A stretch of 64,000 nucleotides of DNA from Cupriavidus necator A5-1 (lineage in GTDB: Bacteria; Pseudomonadota; Gammaproteobacteria; Burkholderiales; Burkholderiaceae). The position numbers and the translations under genes were made by a program. The DNA lies in assembly GCF_000744095.1 (NCBI RefSeq), contig NZ_JQLI01000001.1:3410001-3474000 (forward strand). Reading direction: 5' to 3'. How positions within the stretch are numbered: the first letter of the stretch is position 1; every line of letters starts with the position of its first letter. Positions 44,198-53,783 of this stretch are shown in pieces. The notes below the pieces were generated by a model. That model made no database searches. It was not told where the DNA came from and worked only from the letters and a program-made list of their open reading frames with translations.

Positions 44198-45655
44198 TCA
44201 GCGATCCACCCCGCCCATGCAGAGATACTTGATCTCAAGATAGTCTTCAATGCCGTAGCGGGAGCCTTCGCGCCCGAGGCCCGACTGCTTCATGCCACCG
44301 AACGGCGCGACCTCGTTGGAGATGAGCCCCGTGTTGATGCCGACCATGCCGTATTCCAGCGCCTCTGCCACGCGCCAGATGCGGCCGATCTCGCGGCTGA
44401 AGAAGTACGATGCCAGGCCAAACTCGGTATCGTTGGCCATCGCGATCACCTCGTCGTCACTGGAGAAGCGGAACAGCGGCGCCAGCGGCCCAAAAGTTTC
44501 TTCCCTGGCCACGCGCATGGCCGGCGTGACGTCGGCGAGCACGGTCGGCTCGAAGAAAGTGCCGCCCAGCCGGTGGCGCTTGCCGCCCGCGAGCACGCGG
44601 GCGCCCTTGCCCACGGCATCGGCAATGTGCAACTCCACCTTCGCGACGGCGTCTTCATTGATGAGCGGCCCCTGCAGCACGCCCGGCTCCACGCCATGGC
44701 CGACCTTCAGCTTCGCCACAGCGGCAACGAGCTTCTCCGCAAAGGCATCGTAGACCTTGTCGTGGACATACAGGCGGTTGGCGCACACGCAAGTCTGGCC
44801 GGCGTTCCGGTACTTGGAGGCAATCGCGCCCTCCACCGCGGCATCCAGGTCGGCATCGTCGAACACGATGAACGGGGCGTTCCCGCCCAGTTCGAGCGAC
44901 AGCTTCTTGATGGTGTCGGCCGACTGGCGCATCAGGATGCGGCCCACTTCGGTCGAGCCGGTAAAACTAAGCTTGCGCACGGTCGGGTTGGCGGTCAGCT
45001 CGCCGCCGATGGCCCTTGCCTCGCCAGTGATCACACTCAGCACACCGGCGGGGACACCGGCGCGCTCGGCGAGCACGGCCAGCGCCAGCGCAGACAGCGG
45101 CGTGTCCTCGGCCGGTTTGATGACCATGGCACAGCCCGCGGCCAGTGCCGGGCCGGCCTTGCGCGTAATCATCGCCAGCGGGAAATTCCAGGGCGTAATT
45201 GCCGCGCAGACGCCCACGGGCTCCTTCACCACCAGCAGGCGCTTGTCGCCGGCGGGCGTCTGCAGCACGTCGCCGCAGACACGCTTGCCTTCTTCCGCAA
45301 ACCATTCGAGGAACGAGGCCGCATAGACCACCTCGCCGCGGGCTTCCGCCAGCGGCTTGCCCTGCTCCGTCGTCATCAGCAACGCCAGATCGTCGGCGTT
45401 GGCCAGCATCAGCTCGTGCCACTTGCGCAGGACCGCGCTGCGTTCGCGCGCAGTCTTGCCTCGCCACGCAACCTGGGCAACGCGCGCGGCCTCGATGGCC
45501 CGCCGGGTTTCGTCGGCGCCCATGCGGGGCACGGCGCAGATCGTTGCACCGGTGGCCGGATTGGTGACCGGGAATACCGCGCCGGAATCCGCGCCCGTCC
45601 ACGCACCGCCGACCAGCGCCTGCTCACGCAACAGGCTCGCATCCTTTAGTTTCAT
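44198..45655 (-). CDS. gabD: Succinate-semialdehyde dehydrogenase
   Basis: NAD(P)-dependent dehydrogenase (485 aa) of the GabD type, oxidising succinic semialdehyde to succinate. Catalytic Glu is in LSLELGGNAPFIVFDDADLD and Cys in NAGQTCVCANRLYV; the C-terminus YGIEDYLEIKYLCMGG is characteristic of GabD. It follows gabT by 23 bp, the usual pair for GABA use. Confidence 0.93.
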   Translation of the reverse strand: MKLKDASLLREQALVGGAWTGADSGAVFPVTNPATGATICAVPRMGADETRRAIEAARVAQVAWRGKTARERSAVLRKWHELMLANADDLALLMTTEQGKPLAEARGEVVYAASFLEWFAEEGKRVCGDVLQTPAGDKRLLVVKEPVGVCAAITPWNFPLAMITRKAGPALAAGCAMVIKPAEDTPLSALALAVLAERAGVPAGVLSVITGEARAIGGELTANPTVRKLSFTGSTEVGRILMRQSADTIKKLSLELGGNAPFIVFDDADLDAAVEGAIASKYRNAGQTCVCANRLYVHDKVYDAFAEKLVAAVAKLKVGHGVEPGVLQGPLINEDAVAKVELHIADAVGKGARVLAGGKRHRLGGTFFEPTVLADVTPAMRVAREETFGPLAPLFRFSSDDEVIAMANDTEFGLASYFFSREIGRIWRVAEALEYGMVGINTGLISNEVAPFGGMKQSGLGREGSRYGIEDYLEIKYLCMGGVDR

Positions 45656-45678
45656 CTCGATCTCCTTGGGCTTTACGC

Positions 45679-46941
45679 TTACTTGGTCAGGGCGTCAGCG
45701 AGAATGCTCAGGCCTTCTTCCATCACTTCATCCGTGATGGTGAGCGGGAACAGGAAGCGGATGACGTTGCCATAGACACCGCAGGACAGCAGCAGCAGGC
45801 CCTTCTCCAGGGCACGGCTTTGCACCTGGCGGGTGAACTCCGGATTCGGGCTGCCATCGGCCTTGCGCAGTTCCACGGCGATCATGGCGCCGACACCACG
45901 CACTTCGCCGATCTCCGGCACGCGCGACTTCAGGCCTTCGAGCTTGTCCTTCAGGCGATTGCCCAGCGCGGTGCCGCGCTCGACCAGCTTCTCGCTTTCC
46001 AGCACATCCAGCACGGCCAGCGCGGAGGCCACGGCGAGCGGGTTGCCCGCATAGGTACCGCCAAGGCCGCCCGGAGCGGGCGCATCCATGATTTCTGCAC
46101 GGCCACACACTGCCGACAGCGGCAGGCCGCCAGCCAGGCTCTTGGCCATGGTGGTCAGGTCCGGGGCCACGTCATAGTGCTCCATGGCAAACAGCTTGCC
46201 GGTTCGGCCAAAACCCGTCTGCACCTCGTCGGCGATCAGCAGGATGCCGTGTTCGTCGCAGATCGCACGCAGCGCGCGAACGAATTCCGGAGGTGCCACG
46301 TTGAAGCCGCCCTCGCCCTGGACCGGTTCGAAGATGATGGCCGCCACACGCTTCGGGTCCACATCCGACTTGAACAACTGCTGCAGGGCATTGAGCGAAT
46401 CCTGCACGCTGACGCCATGCAGCGCGTAGGGGTACGGCGCGTGGAAGACTTCGGCCGGGAACGGGCCAAACCCGACCTTGTACGGCACGACCTTGCCGGT
46501 CAGCGCCATGCCCATCATGGTGCGGCCGTGGAAGCCGCCCGAGAACGCCACAACGCCGGGACGGCCGGTGGCGGCGCGGGCGATCTTGATGGCGTTCTCG
46601 ACCGCCTCGGCGCCGGTGGTGAAGAAGGCCGTCTTCTTGGCCCACTGGCCCGGCGCACGCTGGTTGATCTTCTCCGCCAGCTCAATATAGCTGGCGTAGG
46701 GAACGATCTGGTAGGCGGTATGGGTAAAGCGGTCCATCTGCTCCTGCACGGCCTTCAGCAGGCGGGGATGGCGGTGGCCGGTATTCAGCACCGCGATGCC
46801 GGCGGCAAAGTCGATATAGCGCTTGCCCTCCACATCCCAGAGCTCCGCGTTGTCGGCACGCTCCGCGTAGAAGTTGCACATCACGCCGACACCGCGCGGG
46901 GTAGCGGCGTCCTTGCGGCGAACCAGATCGGCATTCTTCAT
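45679..46941 (-). CDS. gabT: 4-aminobutyrate aminotransferase
   Basis: PLP-dependent class III aminotransferase (420 aa) converting GABA and 2-oxoglutarate to succinic semialdehyde and glutamate. Recognised by IDFAAGIAVLNTGHRHP, FTTGAEAVENAIKIARAATG, IADEVQTGFGRTGKLFAMEH and the PLP lysine in MAKSLAGGLPLSAV. The second in-frame ATG is used because GGAG lies seven bases before it. Confidence 0.93.
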   Translation of the reverse strand: MKNADLVRRKDAATPRGVGVMCNFYAERADNAELWDVEGKRYIDFAAGIAVLNTGHRHPRLLKAVQEQMDRFTHTAYQIVPYASYIELAEKINQRAPGQWAKKTAFFTTGAEAVENAIKIARAATGRPGVVAFSGGFHGRTMMGMALTGKVVPYKVGFGPFPAEVFHAPYPYALHGVSVQDSLNALQQLFKSDVDPKRVAAIIFEPVQGEGGFNVAPPEFVRALRAICDEHGILLIADEVQTGFGRTGKLFAMEHYDVAPDLTTMAKSLAGGLPLSAVCGRAEIMDAPAPGGLGGTYAGNPLAVASALAVLDVLESEKLVERGTALGNRLKDKLEGLKSRVPEIGEVRGVGAMIAVELRKADGSPNPEFTRQVQSRALEKGLLLLSCGVYGNVIRFLFPLTITDEVMEEGLSILADALTK

Positions 46942-47017
46942 TTCATACTCCATAGATTTAGGTGGTGCTGTGACTGTGCGGGGGTATTGGGTATTGGCCC
47001 CTCATCTTTTTGTGAGA

Positions 47018-47040
47018 CCGCCGGTGCCAGGCACCAGCGG
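47018..47040. other. Intercistronic hairpin between dppDF-like gene and gabT
   Basis: CCGC-C-GGTGCC pairs with GGCACC-A-GCGG. On the minus strand no T-run follows, so it is more likely an mRNA processing or stability element than a terminator. Confidence 0.3.
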
Positions 47041-47077
47041 CCGGGAATCCTCATTCGGGCGGCTTGCGTGAAGGCGT

Positions 47078-48715
47078 CTATGCGGCGCTCCGTATCAGCG
47101 TCGGGTCCCACGTCTTGCCGGGGATCGCGCCGATCAGGCGCCGCGTGTAGTCGTGCCGCGGCGCGTCGAAGATCTGTGCCGGTGGCCCGGACTCGACGAC
47201 GCGGCCCTTGTGCATGACGACCACGTGCTGGCAGATCTGCGCCGCAACGCGCAGGTCGTGCGTGATAAAGATGAGCCCGATGTTCAGGCGTTTCTGCAGC
47301 GCAGCCAGCAGCTCCAGGACCTGTGCCTGCACCGATACGTCGAGCGCAGACACCGATTCGTCGGCGACCAGCAGCTTGGGCTCCAGCGCCAGGGCCCGTG
47401 CGATGCCGATGCGCTGGCGCTGGCCACCCGAGAACTGGTTCGGGTAGCGGTCGAACGCCGACGGCTCCAGCCCGACCAGTTGCAGCAGTTCGCGTGCGCG
47501 GGCCTGGGCCTGCTGGTACGGCATGCCGTTCGCGACTGGTCCGTCAGTGATGATGCGGCCGACGGTGTGGCGCGGGTTCAGGGAAGCGAACGGGTCCTGG
47601 AAGATCATCTGCACGTCCTTGCGCAGCGGTCGGAACTGCCGCTCGGAGAGGCGCGCGATATCCTGGCCGTCAAACATCAACTGGCCGCCGTCGATATCGG
47701 TCAGCCGAAGCAGGCATTTGCCGATCGTCGACTTGCCGGAGCCGGATTCGCCGACGATGCCGAGGGTTTCGCCGCGCCGCACGCTGAAGCTAACGCCATC
47801 CACGGCGTTCACCACACGCTTCCTGGCGAAGATCCCACCGCCGGAGCTGTACGTCTTGCGCAAGTCGCGCACTTCCAGCACGGTCTCCGCCGCAGCCTGT
47901 CCGCGCTCTTGCGCGCGGCCGTGCGGCACGGCGCCGATCAGGCGGCGCGTATAGGGATGCTGCGGATGGTTCAGCACCTGCTGCGCCGTCCCGCATTCGA
48001 CCAGCACGCCCTTCTCCATCACCGCGACGCGATCGGCAATCTCCGCCACCACGCCGAAATCGTGCGTCACGAACATCACGCCCATGCCCTTCTCCTTCTG
48101 GATGCGCTTGATCAACGCGAGGATCTGGGCTTGCGTGGTTACATCGAGCGCCGTGGTCGGCTCGTCGGCAATCAGCAGGCTCGGCTCGAGCGCGAGTGCC
48201 ATGGCAATCACCACGCGCTGGCGCTGGCCGCCGGACAGGCGGAACGGGTAGCTGTGCCGCAGCGTCGCGGGATCGGGCAGTCCGACGAATTCGAGCAGTT
48301 CCAGTACCCGCCGCTCGCGCGCGGCACCCGGGTTGGCATTGTGGACCGCCATGACCTCGGCGATCTGGTCGCCCACGGTCATCACCGGGTTCAGCGCCGA
48401 CAGCGGCTCCTGGAACACCATCGCCATCTCCTTGCCGCGCATGGCAAGCAAGGTGGCCTCGTCCAGGGTCAGCAGGTCCTTGCCCTGGAAGTGGATCTTG
48501 CCGCCCTGCGGCTTCAGGTAGCCGGGCAGCAGTCCCATGATGGCGTTGGCGCTCATGGACTTGCCCGAGCCGGACTCCCCGACGATGCAGAGGATCTCGC
48601 CCGCGCGAAGATCGTATGAGATGTCCTGGACGGCGTAAGCGCGATCCCCGCCGGCAGGCAGCGCGATGGAGAGATTGCGGATCGAGACCAGTGGTGTCTT
48701 GTCGTTGGCTTGCAT
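47078..48715 (-). CDS. Oligopeptide-type ABC transporter, fused DppD-DppF ATPases
   Basis: Two complete ABC ATPases in one chain (545 aa). The first has Walker [15 protein letters not shown], signature [16 protein letters not shown] and [13 protein letters not shown]; the second has Walker [15 protein letters not shown], signature [15 protein letters not shown] and [13 protein letters not shown], and an oligopeptide-specific C-terminal extension. It energises the two permeases upstream. 136 bp separates it from gabT. Confidence 0.93.
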   Translation of the reverse strand: MQANDKTPLVSIRNLSIALPAGGDRAYAVQDISYDLRAGEILCIVGESGSGKSMSANAIMGLLPGYLKPQGGKIHFQGKDLLTLDEATLLAMRGKEMAMVFQEPLSALNPVMTVGDQIAEVMAVHNANPGAARERRVLELLEFVGLPDPATLRHSYPFRLSGGQRQRVVIAMALALEPSLLIADEPTTALDVTTQAQILALIKRIQKEKGMGVMFVTHDFGVVAEIADRVAVMEKGVLVECGTAQQVLNHPQHPYTRRLIGAVPHGRAQERGQAAAETVLEVRDLRKTYSSGGGIFARKRVVNAVDGVSFSVRRGETLGIVGESGSGKSTIGKCLLRLTDIDGGQLMFDGQDIARLSERQFRPLRKDVQMIFQDPFASLNPRHTVGRIITDGPVANGMPYQQAQARARELLQLVGLEPSAFDRYPNQFSGGQRQRIGIARALALEPKLLVADESVSALDVSVQAQVLELLAALQKRLNIGLIFITHDLRVAAQICQHVVVMHKGRVVESGPPAQIFDAPRHDYTRRLIGAIPGKTWDPTLIRSAA

Positions 48716-48734
48716 GACTTGGCTCCTCGTATCC

Positions 48735-49574
48735 TTACTCGCCGCGGCGACGCAGTTGCGGATTCATGGCGTCGTTCAGGCCCTCGCCAATCAGGTTGAT
48801 GGACAGGACGGTCAGCAGGATCGCCACGCCGGGCCAGACGCTCATCCACCAGGCTTCGCGAATCATGGTCCGCGCCGCGCCGATCATGAAGCCCCAGCTC
48901 ATCATGTTGCGGTCGCCGAGTCCGAGGAAGGAAAGCGCCGACTCGGTCAGGATCGCCGTGGCCACCATGAACGATGCCGACACGATGATGGGCGACATGG
49001 CATTCGGCAGGATCTGCGTCAGGATGATGCGCAGCGGCTTCTGGCCGATCACGACGGCCGCCTGCACGAATTCCCGTTGCTTGAGCGTCAGGAACTCGCC
49101 ACGCACCAGGCGCGCCACCGGTGGCCAAGACACCACCGAGATGGCGGCCACGATGGAGACGATGGTCGGGTTGAAGATGGCGACGATGACCACGGCCATG
49201 GCCAGTTGCGGAATGGTCTGGAAGAACTCCGTGAAGCGCATCAGCGCATCGTCCACGCGGCCGCCGCAATAGCCGGCGACCGAGCCGACCAGGATCCCGA
49301 GCACCAGCGCCACGGCGGTGGAGATCACGCCTACCAGCAGCGACACGCGAGCGCCGTACAGCAGTCCGGCGGTGATGTCGCGGCCGAGCATGTCGGTACC
49401 GAAGGGGTACGAAGACTCGGCAAACGGCTTCACCAGTGGTTCCCCCACCATCAGCCAGGGCGACTCCTCGTACAGCACCGGGGCCAGGAAGGCAAAGGCA
49501 ATGACCGCCAGCAGCACGGCAAGTCCCGCTACCGCACCATAGTTGCGGCAATATCGTTTCAGAAAGGCTGTCAT
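48735..49574 (-). CDS. Oligopeptide-type ABC permease (DppC-like)
   Basis: Inner-membrane permease of 279 aa with about six helices. YPFGTDMLGRDITAGLLYGA near residue 55 is the DppC/OppC hallmark, and the EAA loop is EFVQAAVVIGQKPLRIILTQ. It overlaps the DppB-like gene by ATGA and precedes the ATPase by 19 bp. Confidence 0.92.
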   Translation of the reverse strand: MTAFLKRYCRNYGAVAGLAVLLAVIAFAFLAPVLYEESPWLMVGEPLVKPFAESSYPFGTDMLGRDITAGLLYGARVSLLVGVISTAVALVLGILVGSVAGYCGGRVDDALMRFTEFFQTIPQLAMAVVIVAIFNPTIVSIVAAISVVSWPPVARLVRGEFLTLKQREFVQAAVVIGQKPLRIILTQILPNAMSPIIVSASFMVATAILTESALSFLGLGDRNMMSWGFMIGAARTMIREAWWMSVWPGVAILLTVLSINLIGEGLNDAMNPQLRRRGE

Positions 49575-50575
49575 GCCGGTGCTCCCTGACCGCCCATCGA
49601 GATGCGGGGGTCGATAAACCGGTAAATCAGGTCCGTCAGCAGGTTGAAGAACACAACCAGCGCCGAGGTGACAAAGAAGATGCCCAGCAGCAACTGATAG
49701 TCGCGCTGCAGCAGCGCATCGAACATCAGGCGGCCGATGCCGGGCCAGGAGAACACCGTTTCCGTCAGCACCGCGCCTCCGGCCATCTGCCCGAGCTGGA
49801 TGCCGGCGAAAGTGATGACCGGCAGCAGCGCATTGCGCAACACATGGACCCGGATCACGCGCCGCGGCGGCACACCCTTCGCGCGGGCGGTCTTGACGAA
49901 GTCCATGCCGATGACTTCCAGCATCGAGGCACGCGTCAGCCGCACATAGACCGCCATGAAGAAGCAGCCCAGCGACAGCGTTGGCAGGATCAGGTGCAGC
50001 GCCACGTCCTGCACCCGCGCGAGGCCGGTGTAGCCCGCCCCGATGCTCTCCATGCCAAAGGCCGGCAGCCAGCCCAGCACCACGGAGAACAGGATGATGG
50101 CCATCAGCGACAGCCAGAACAAAGGCGTGGCATAGAGCAGGAGCGCCCCCGACATGACCGTGCTGTCGATCCAGCGATGACGGTTCTCATAGCGGCTTCG
50201 CGCAGCCACCACGCCCAGGAACACGCCCAGCATGATGGAGAACAGGAATGCGCTGCTCATCAGCAGGAACGTGGCCGGCAGCCGGTCCACGATCAGGTCG
50301 AGCACAGGCAGGTGATTGCGGTAGGAATAGCCCAGATCGAGGTGTGCGACCCCCTTCAGGTAAATGCCAAGCTGCGTCAGCACCGGCTTGTCCAGTCCGA
50401 ACTGGTCGCGCAACTGGCTGACGAAGGCGGCATCGCCCGCTCCGGCCTCACCCGCCAGCACAGTCGCGGGATCGCCCGGCGCCATGCGGATCAGGAAGAA
50501 ATTGATAATGACGACGCCCAGCACGACGATGGCTGCCTTGCCAAGGCGTGCGAGCAGGAATGAAAGGAACTTCAT
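49571..50575 (-). CDS. Oligopeptide-type ABC permease (DppB-like)
   Basis: Permease of 334 aa with the DppB signatures FFLIRMAPGDPATVLAGE, SYRNHLPVLDLIVDRLPAT and the EAA loop FVKTARAKGVPPRRVIRVHV. GGAG stands before the chosen ATG; upstream GTG and ATG starts are less likely. It overlaps the DppC-like gene. Confidence 0.92.
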   Translation of the reverse strand: MKFLSFLLARLGKAAIVVLGVVIINFFLIRMAPGDPATVLAGEAGAGDAAFVSQLRDQFGLDKPVLTQLGIYLKGVAHLDLGYSYRNHLPVLDLIVDRLPATFLLMSSAFLFSIMLGVFLGVVAARSRYENRHRWIDSTVMSGALLLYATPLFWLSLMAIILFSVVLGWLPAFGMESIGAGYTGLARVQDVALHLILPTLSLGCFFMAVYVRLTRASMLEVIGMDFVKTARAKGVPPRRVIRVHVLRNALLPVITFAGIQLGQMAGGAVLTETVFSWPGIGRLMFDALLQRDYQLLLGIFFVTSALVVFFNLLTDLIYRFIDPRISMGGQGAPA

Positions 50576-50641
50576 GGCTGACTCCATTTCCGGCACCGGG
50601 CCGACAGTCCGGCTGGACTGGCGGCCGGGCCAGGTCCCGAC

Positions 50642-52231
50642 TTAGTCTTTCTCGATGGAGACGCTGTCAAAGGTCTCGTTCAGGCCGATGCCGGAGGTGA
50701 CGAGGTTCTTCACGTTCTTCCGGTACAGCGTCGGGAACTCAAGTTCGAACAGGTTGCCGATGGCCACGTCCCGGACCAGCACCTGCTGCACTTCCGAGTA
50801 GTACTTCTGGCGTTCGGCGGGATCGAGTGCCGCACTTCCCTTTGCCCACAGCTCGTCGGCCTGCGGGTTGCTGTAGCCCTGGACGTTCGCGAACGGCGTG
50901 CCCTTCACGATGTTCCGGGTCACGTAGAGCCGCTCCACGCCAAGCGCCGGATCGCCATACTGGTAGCTGTAGGTGACCGTCAGGTCGAAATCCCAGTTGC
51001 TGACGCGGCTGGACCAGGTACCGGCGTCGGCAGATTCGATGCTGACTTTGAAGCCGATCTGCTCCAGCATCTGCTTGATGTATTCGTCGAGGCGGTCCCA
51101 GTTCGCGCCGTAAGAGGTCGACAGGATCTTGATCGGATACTGGCCGACATTGACGCCGGATTCCTTGATCAGCTCGCGCGACTTCTTGAGATTGAAGTCA
51201 TATTCCGGCGTGCTCTTGTCGAAGAACATCGTGGCGGACGCAAAGGGGCTGATCGCGGGTTTCCCCATGCCGAAGAAGATATTGCTGACGATCATCTTGC
51301 GATTGAGGGCATGCATTACCGCCTGGCGCACCTTGACGTTGTTGAACGGCGGCTTGCGCTCGTTCATCAGCATGGTGGACATGGGCGAAAACATCTCCCA
51401 ACCCTTGGTGGTGTACTCCGCCTTGGGCAGCGCCCGCAAACGCTTGACATCGACGTTGTCTACGTCGCCGCCGCGCAGCACCTGGACGTCGCCCTTTTCA
51501 AAGGCCACCGCCCGCGATGCCGAGTCCGGAATCACATAGAAGACGATCTCGTCCAGATACGGCTTGCCCTTCTTCCAGTAGCTCGGGTTCCTGGCCAGCT
51601 TGATATAGGCGCCCTTCTTCCATTCCTTGAACATGAACGGACCGGTGCCGACAGGCTTCTGGTTGGCCGGGTTGTTGCGGTAGTCGGTGCCGTCGTAGAT
51701 GTGCTTGGGCATCATCGGCATCGTCCCCGCCTCGAACATCGAGATGAACGGCGGGAACGGCTCCTTCAGCTTGATCTCGACCGTACCGTCGTTGACTGCG
51801 CGGACCGAGGCCACGTACTTGTTGATCACCGCGCGTGTGCGCACGTGCACCTCGCGCAGCATCTTGTCGATGGAGAACACCACGTCCGCCGAAGTGAACG
51901 GCTTGCCGTCATGCCACTTCACGCCGTTCTGGAGTTCGAACGTGTAGGTGAGGCCATCCGGCGAGATCTTCCAGGACTTTGCCAGTTCGGGACGCGGCTT
52001 GAGATCCGGGCCATAGGTCAGCAGGCTCTGGTAGATCTTGCCCGCCACGTACTGCGTGGGCGCCTGCGAGTTGATCGCGCTGACGAGCACCGGGGGCTCA
52101 GGCTGCACGATGCCTGACAAGGTGCCGCCCTTGGTCTGGGCCATGGCGCTGCCCATGAGGATGGAAAAGCCAGCAATTGCTACCGCCGTCGACAGCGCGC
52201 CCGGCAGAAGGCGTTGGGTGACGTGTTTCAT
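50642..52231 (-). CDS. Oligopeptide-type substrate-binding protein (DppA/SBP_bac_5)
   Basis: Periplasmic binding protein of 529 aa. The signal peptide is cleaved near SAMAQ-TKGG. The SBP_bac_5 motif TYTFELQNGVKWHDGKPFTS is clear, with PVGTGPFMFKEWKKGAYI downstream. The family binds peptides, but also opines, amines and nickel; ligand specificity cannot be read here. First gene of the transporter set, 94 bp after the M20 peptidase gene. Confidence 0.92.
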   Translation of the reverse strand: MKHVTQRLLPGALSTAVAIAGFSILMGSAMAQTKGGTLSGIVQPEPPVLVSAINSQAPTQYVAGKIYQSLLTYGPDLKPRPELAKSWKISPDGLTYTFELQNGVKWHDGKPFTSADVVFSIDKMLREVHVRTRAVINKYVASVRAVNDGTVEIKLKEPFPPFISMFEAGTMPMMPKHIYDGTDYRNNPANQKPVGTGPFMFKEWKKGAYIKLARNPSYWKKGKPYLDEIVFYVIPDSASRAVAFEKGDVQVLRGGDVDNVDVKRLRALPKAEYTTKGWEMFSPMSTMLMNERKPPFNNVKVRQAVMHALNRKMIVSNIFFGMGKPAISPFASATMFFDKSTPEYDFNLKKSRELIKESGVNVGQYPIKILSTSYGANWDRLDEYIKQMLEQIGFKVSIESADAGTWSSRVSNWDFDLTVTYSYQYGDPALGVERLYVTRNIVKGTPFANVQGYSNPQADELWAKGSAALDPAERQKYYSEVQQVLVRDVAIGNLFELEFPTLYRKNVKNLVTSGIGLNETFDSVSIEKD

Positions 52232-52325
52232 TGTTCAGTTCCTTGAGTAGAGGAGGAATGTGTGCTGGAACAACTGCTGGAGAGATGCCGCGCGCTGGGC
52301 GCGGTCTGTTTTATCGGTATCGGGG

Positions 52326-53663
52326 TCAGGCACTGGCCAGTGGCTCGACGCCGCACCAGTCATGGATGAACTGGGCAAGCGTGATCGCCACGCGGACCAT
52401 GCTCTCGATCGACACCGATTCATCGATGCCGTGGATGTTGCGTGCGAGCGGACCGAAGCACGTGACGGGCGTGTCGAGCATGAGCCGGAAGTGACGGGCG
52501 TCGGTCGTCGCGGTGGTCGCCACGCGCCGCACGGGCTCGCCATAGACTTTGCGGAACGCGTCTGCCAGCGTCTGCATGCTGGGGACGTCCAGATCGAATT
52601 CACAGCCTGGCGCGTGAAAGCCCTGGTAGCCGATCTTGACGGCCAGCCTGCCGCCGAGCCGCTGCACCGCGCGCATGACGCAGGCTTCGACCAGCGACTT
52701 GGCCTCGTTCACATCCATGTCCGGGTAGAAGCCAATGCGCACGCCGAGCGTGCAGGTACACGGCACGGAAGAGTTCCATTCGCCGCCGTGGATCTGGCCG
52801 ATGTTGAAGTTGATCGGCTGTGCGTGGTCGCGATAGGCCGGGTGGCGATTCTGGGGCAGGTTCCAGAACGCCTCGAGTTCGCGCAGGCCATTGATCACGG
52901 CCATGGCCGCCTCGATGGGGCTGGCGCCGGCGGTCATGTATGCGGCGTGCGCCGGATGGCCCGTGATCTCGATATTCATCCAGAACACACCGACCTGGGC
53001 GCTGACCAGGCTTTCTCCCAGCGGCTCGGGAATGATGACGGCGTCGAACGACGACAGCTTGCCGGCGCCCACCGCGCTCTGCAGCGCGCTCACCGTGGCG
53101 AGCGCGCCATTGCCGGTGCTCTCTTCTTCCAGGACGGCATTGAACCCGACCGCACCTGCCGGCTGGACACCAAGCGCGCGCAGGGCCCTGAACGCGGTCA
53201 GCGCACAGACGATCCCGCCCTTCATATCGCCCGCGCCGCGGCCGAACAGCCAGCCATCCTCCACATACGGGGAAAAAGGCGCGCGCGTCCACATGGCTTC
53301 GGGCCCCGTCGGGACGACATCCAGGTGGCCGTTGAACAGGACCGAGCGGCCGCCCTTGCCGGCGGGCCGGTGCGTGGCTAGGAGGTTGTACCTGCCGCCA
53401 TCGGGGCAGCAAGGCGGCGAAAACAAGGGGAGGGACTCGAGCGCCGAGGAATTCAGGTGGATACGTTCCGATTGCAGGCCAAGGTCATGCAACGCCGCTT
53501 CCATGAACGCTGCCGCAGGCTGCTCTTGCCCCGACGGGCTCGGTGCAGCGACGAAGGCAGACAGCATCTCGACCATGTCGGCGGTAAGCGCGCGAACCGC
53601 GCTGCCGATCTGTTCGGTCGAAAGCACCGGCGTCTGGCGATTCAGCAGGCCTGCGTCTTCCAT
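52326..53663 (-). CDS. M20-family peptidase/deacylase (ArgE/DapE)
   Basis: Zn-dependent hydrolase of 445 aa. Metal and catalytic residues are in LFNGHLDVVPTGP, GRGAGDMKGG, LEEESTGNG and the final NIHGIDESV. The family removes acyl groups from amino acids (ArgE, DapE) or cleaves dipeptides. The ATG preceded by GGAG with six-base spacing is chosen; another lies four codons upstream. First gene of the long run, divergent from the MocR-type regulator. Confidence 0.9.
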   Translation of the reverse strand: MEDAGLLNRQTPVLSTEQIGSAVRALTADMVEMLSAFVAAPSPSGQEQPAAAFMEAALHDLGLQSERIHLNSSALESLPLFSPPCCPDGGRYNLLATHRPAGKGGRSVLFNGHLDVVPTGPEAMWTRAPFSPYVEDGWLFGRGAGDMKGGIVCALTAFRALRALGVQPAGAVGFNAVLEEESTGNGALATVSALQSAVGAGKLSSFDAVIIPEPLGESLVSAQVGVFWMNIEITGHPAHAAYMTAGASPIEAAMAVINGLRELEAFWNLPQNRHPAYRDHAQPINFNIGQIHGGEWNSSVPCTCTLGVRIGFYPDMDVNEAKSLVEACVMRAVQRLGGRLAVKIGYQGFHAPGCEFDLDVPSMQTLADAFRKVYGEPVRRVATTATTDARHFRLMLDTPVTCFGPLARNIHGIDESVSIESMVRVAITLAQFIHDWCGVEPLASA

Positions 53664-53738
53664 GGGGGTCTCCATCTCTGTGCTCGCTTGTCAGGCGAAG
53701 CGATTCCTCTATCGATGGACGAAAAATAGCCTAATCTT

Positions 53739-53781
53739 GGTACCATACATAGAGCCACATCTCACTTTTATGCAGGTACCA
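53739..53781. promoter_or_regulatory. GGTACCA direct repeats, candidate MocR operator
   Basis: GGTACCA occurs at 53739-53745 and 53775-53781, 36 bp apart, in the 120-bp divergent gap. MocR regulators such as GabR bind spaced direct repeats (ATACCA-type). The second copy stops two bases before the proposed TTG start. Confidence 0.5.
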
Positions 53782-53783
53782 CT

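Noticed and set aside
44132..45649. 505-codon frame antisense to gabD
   Set aside because: Shadow frame caused by high GC; no domain.
47018..47040. Hairpin between gabT and the ABC ATPase gene as a terminator splitting the run
   Set aside because: The T-run lies on the wrong side for the transcribed strand, so termination is not supported.
47153..48619. 488-codon frame antisense to the fused ABC ATPase gene
   Set aside because: Shadow frame; composition rich in His, Arg and Gln without any motif.
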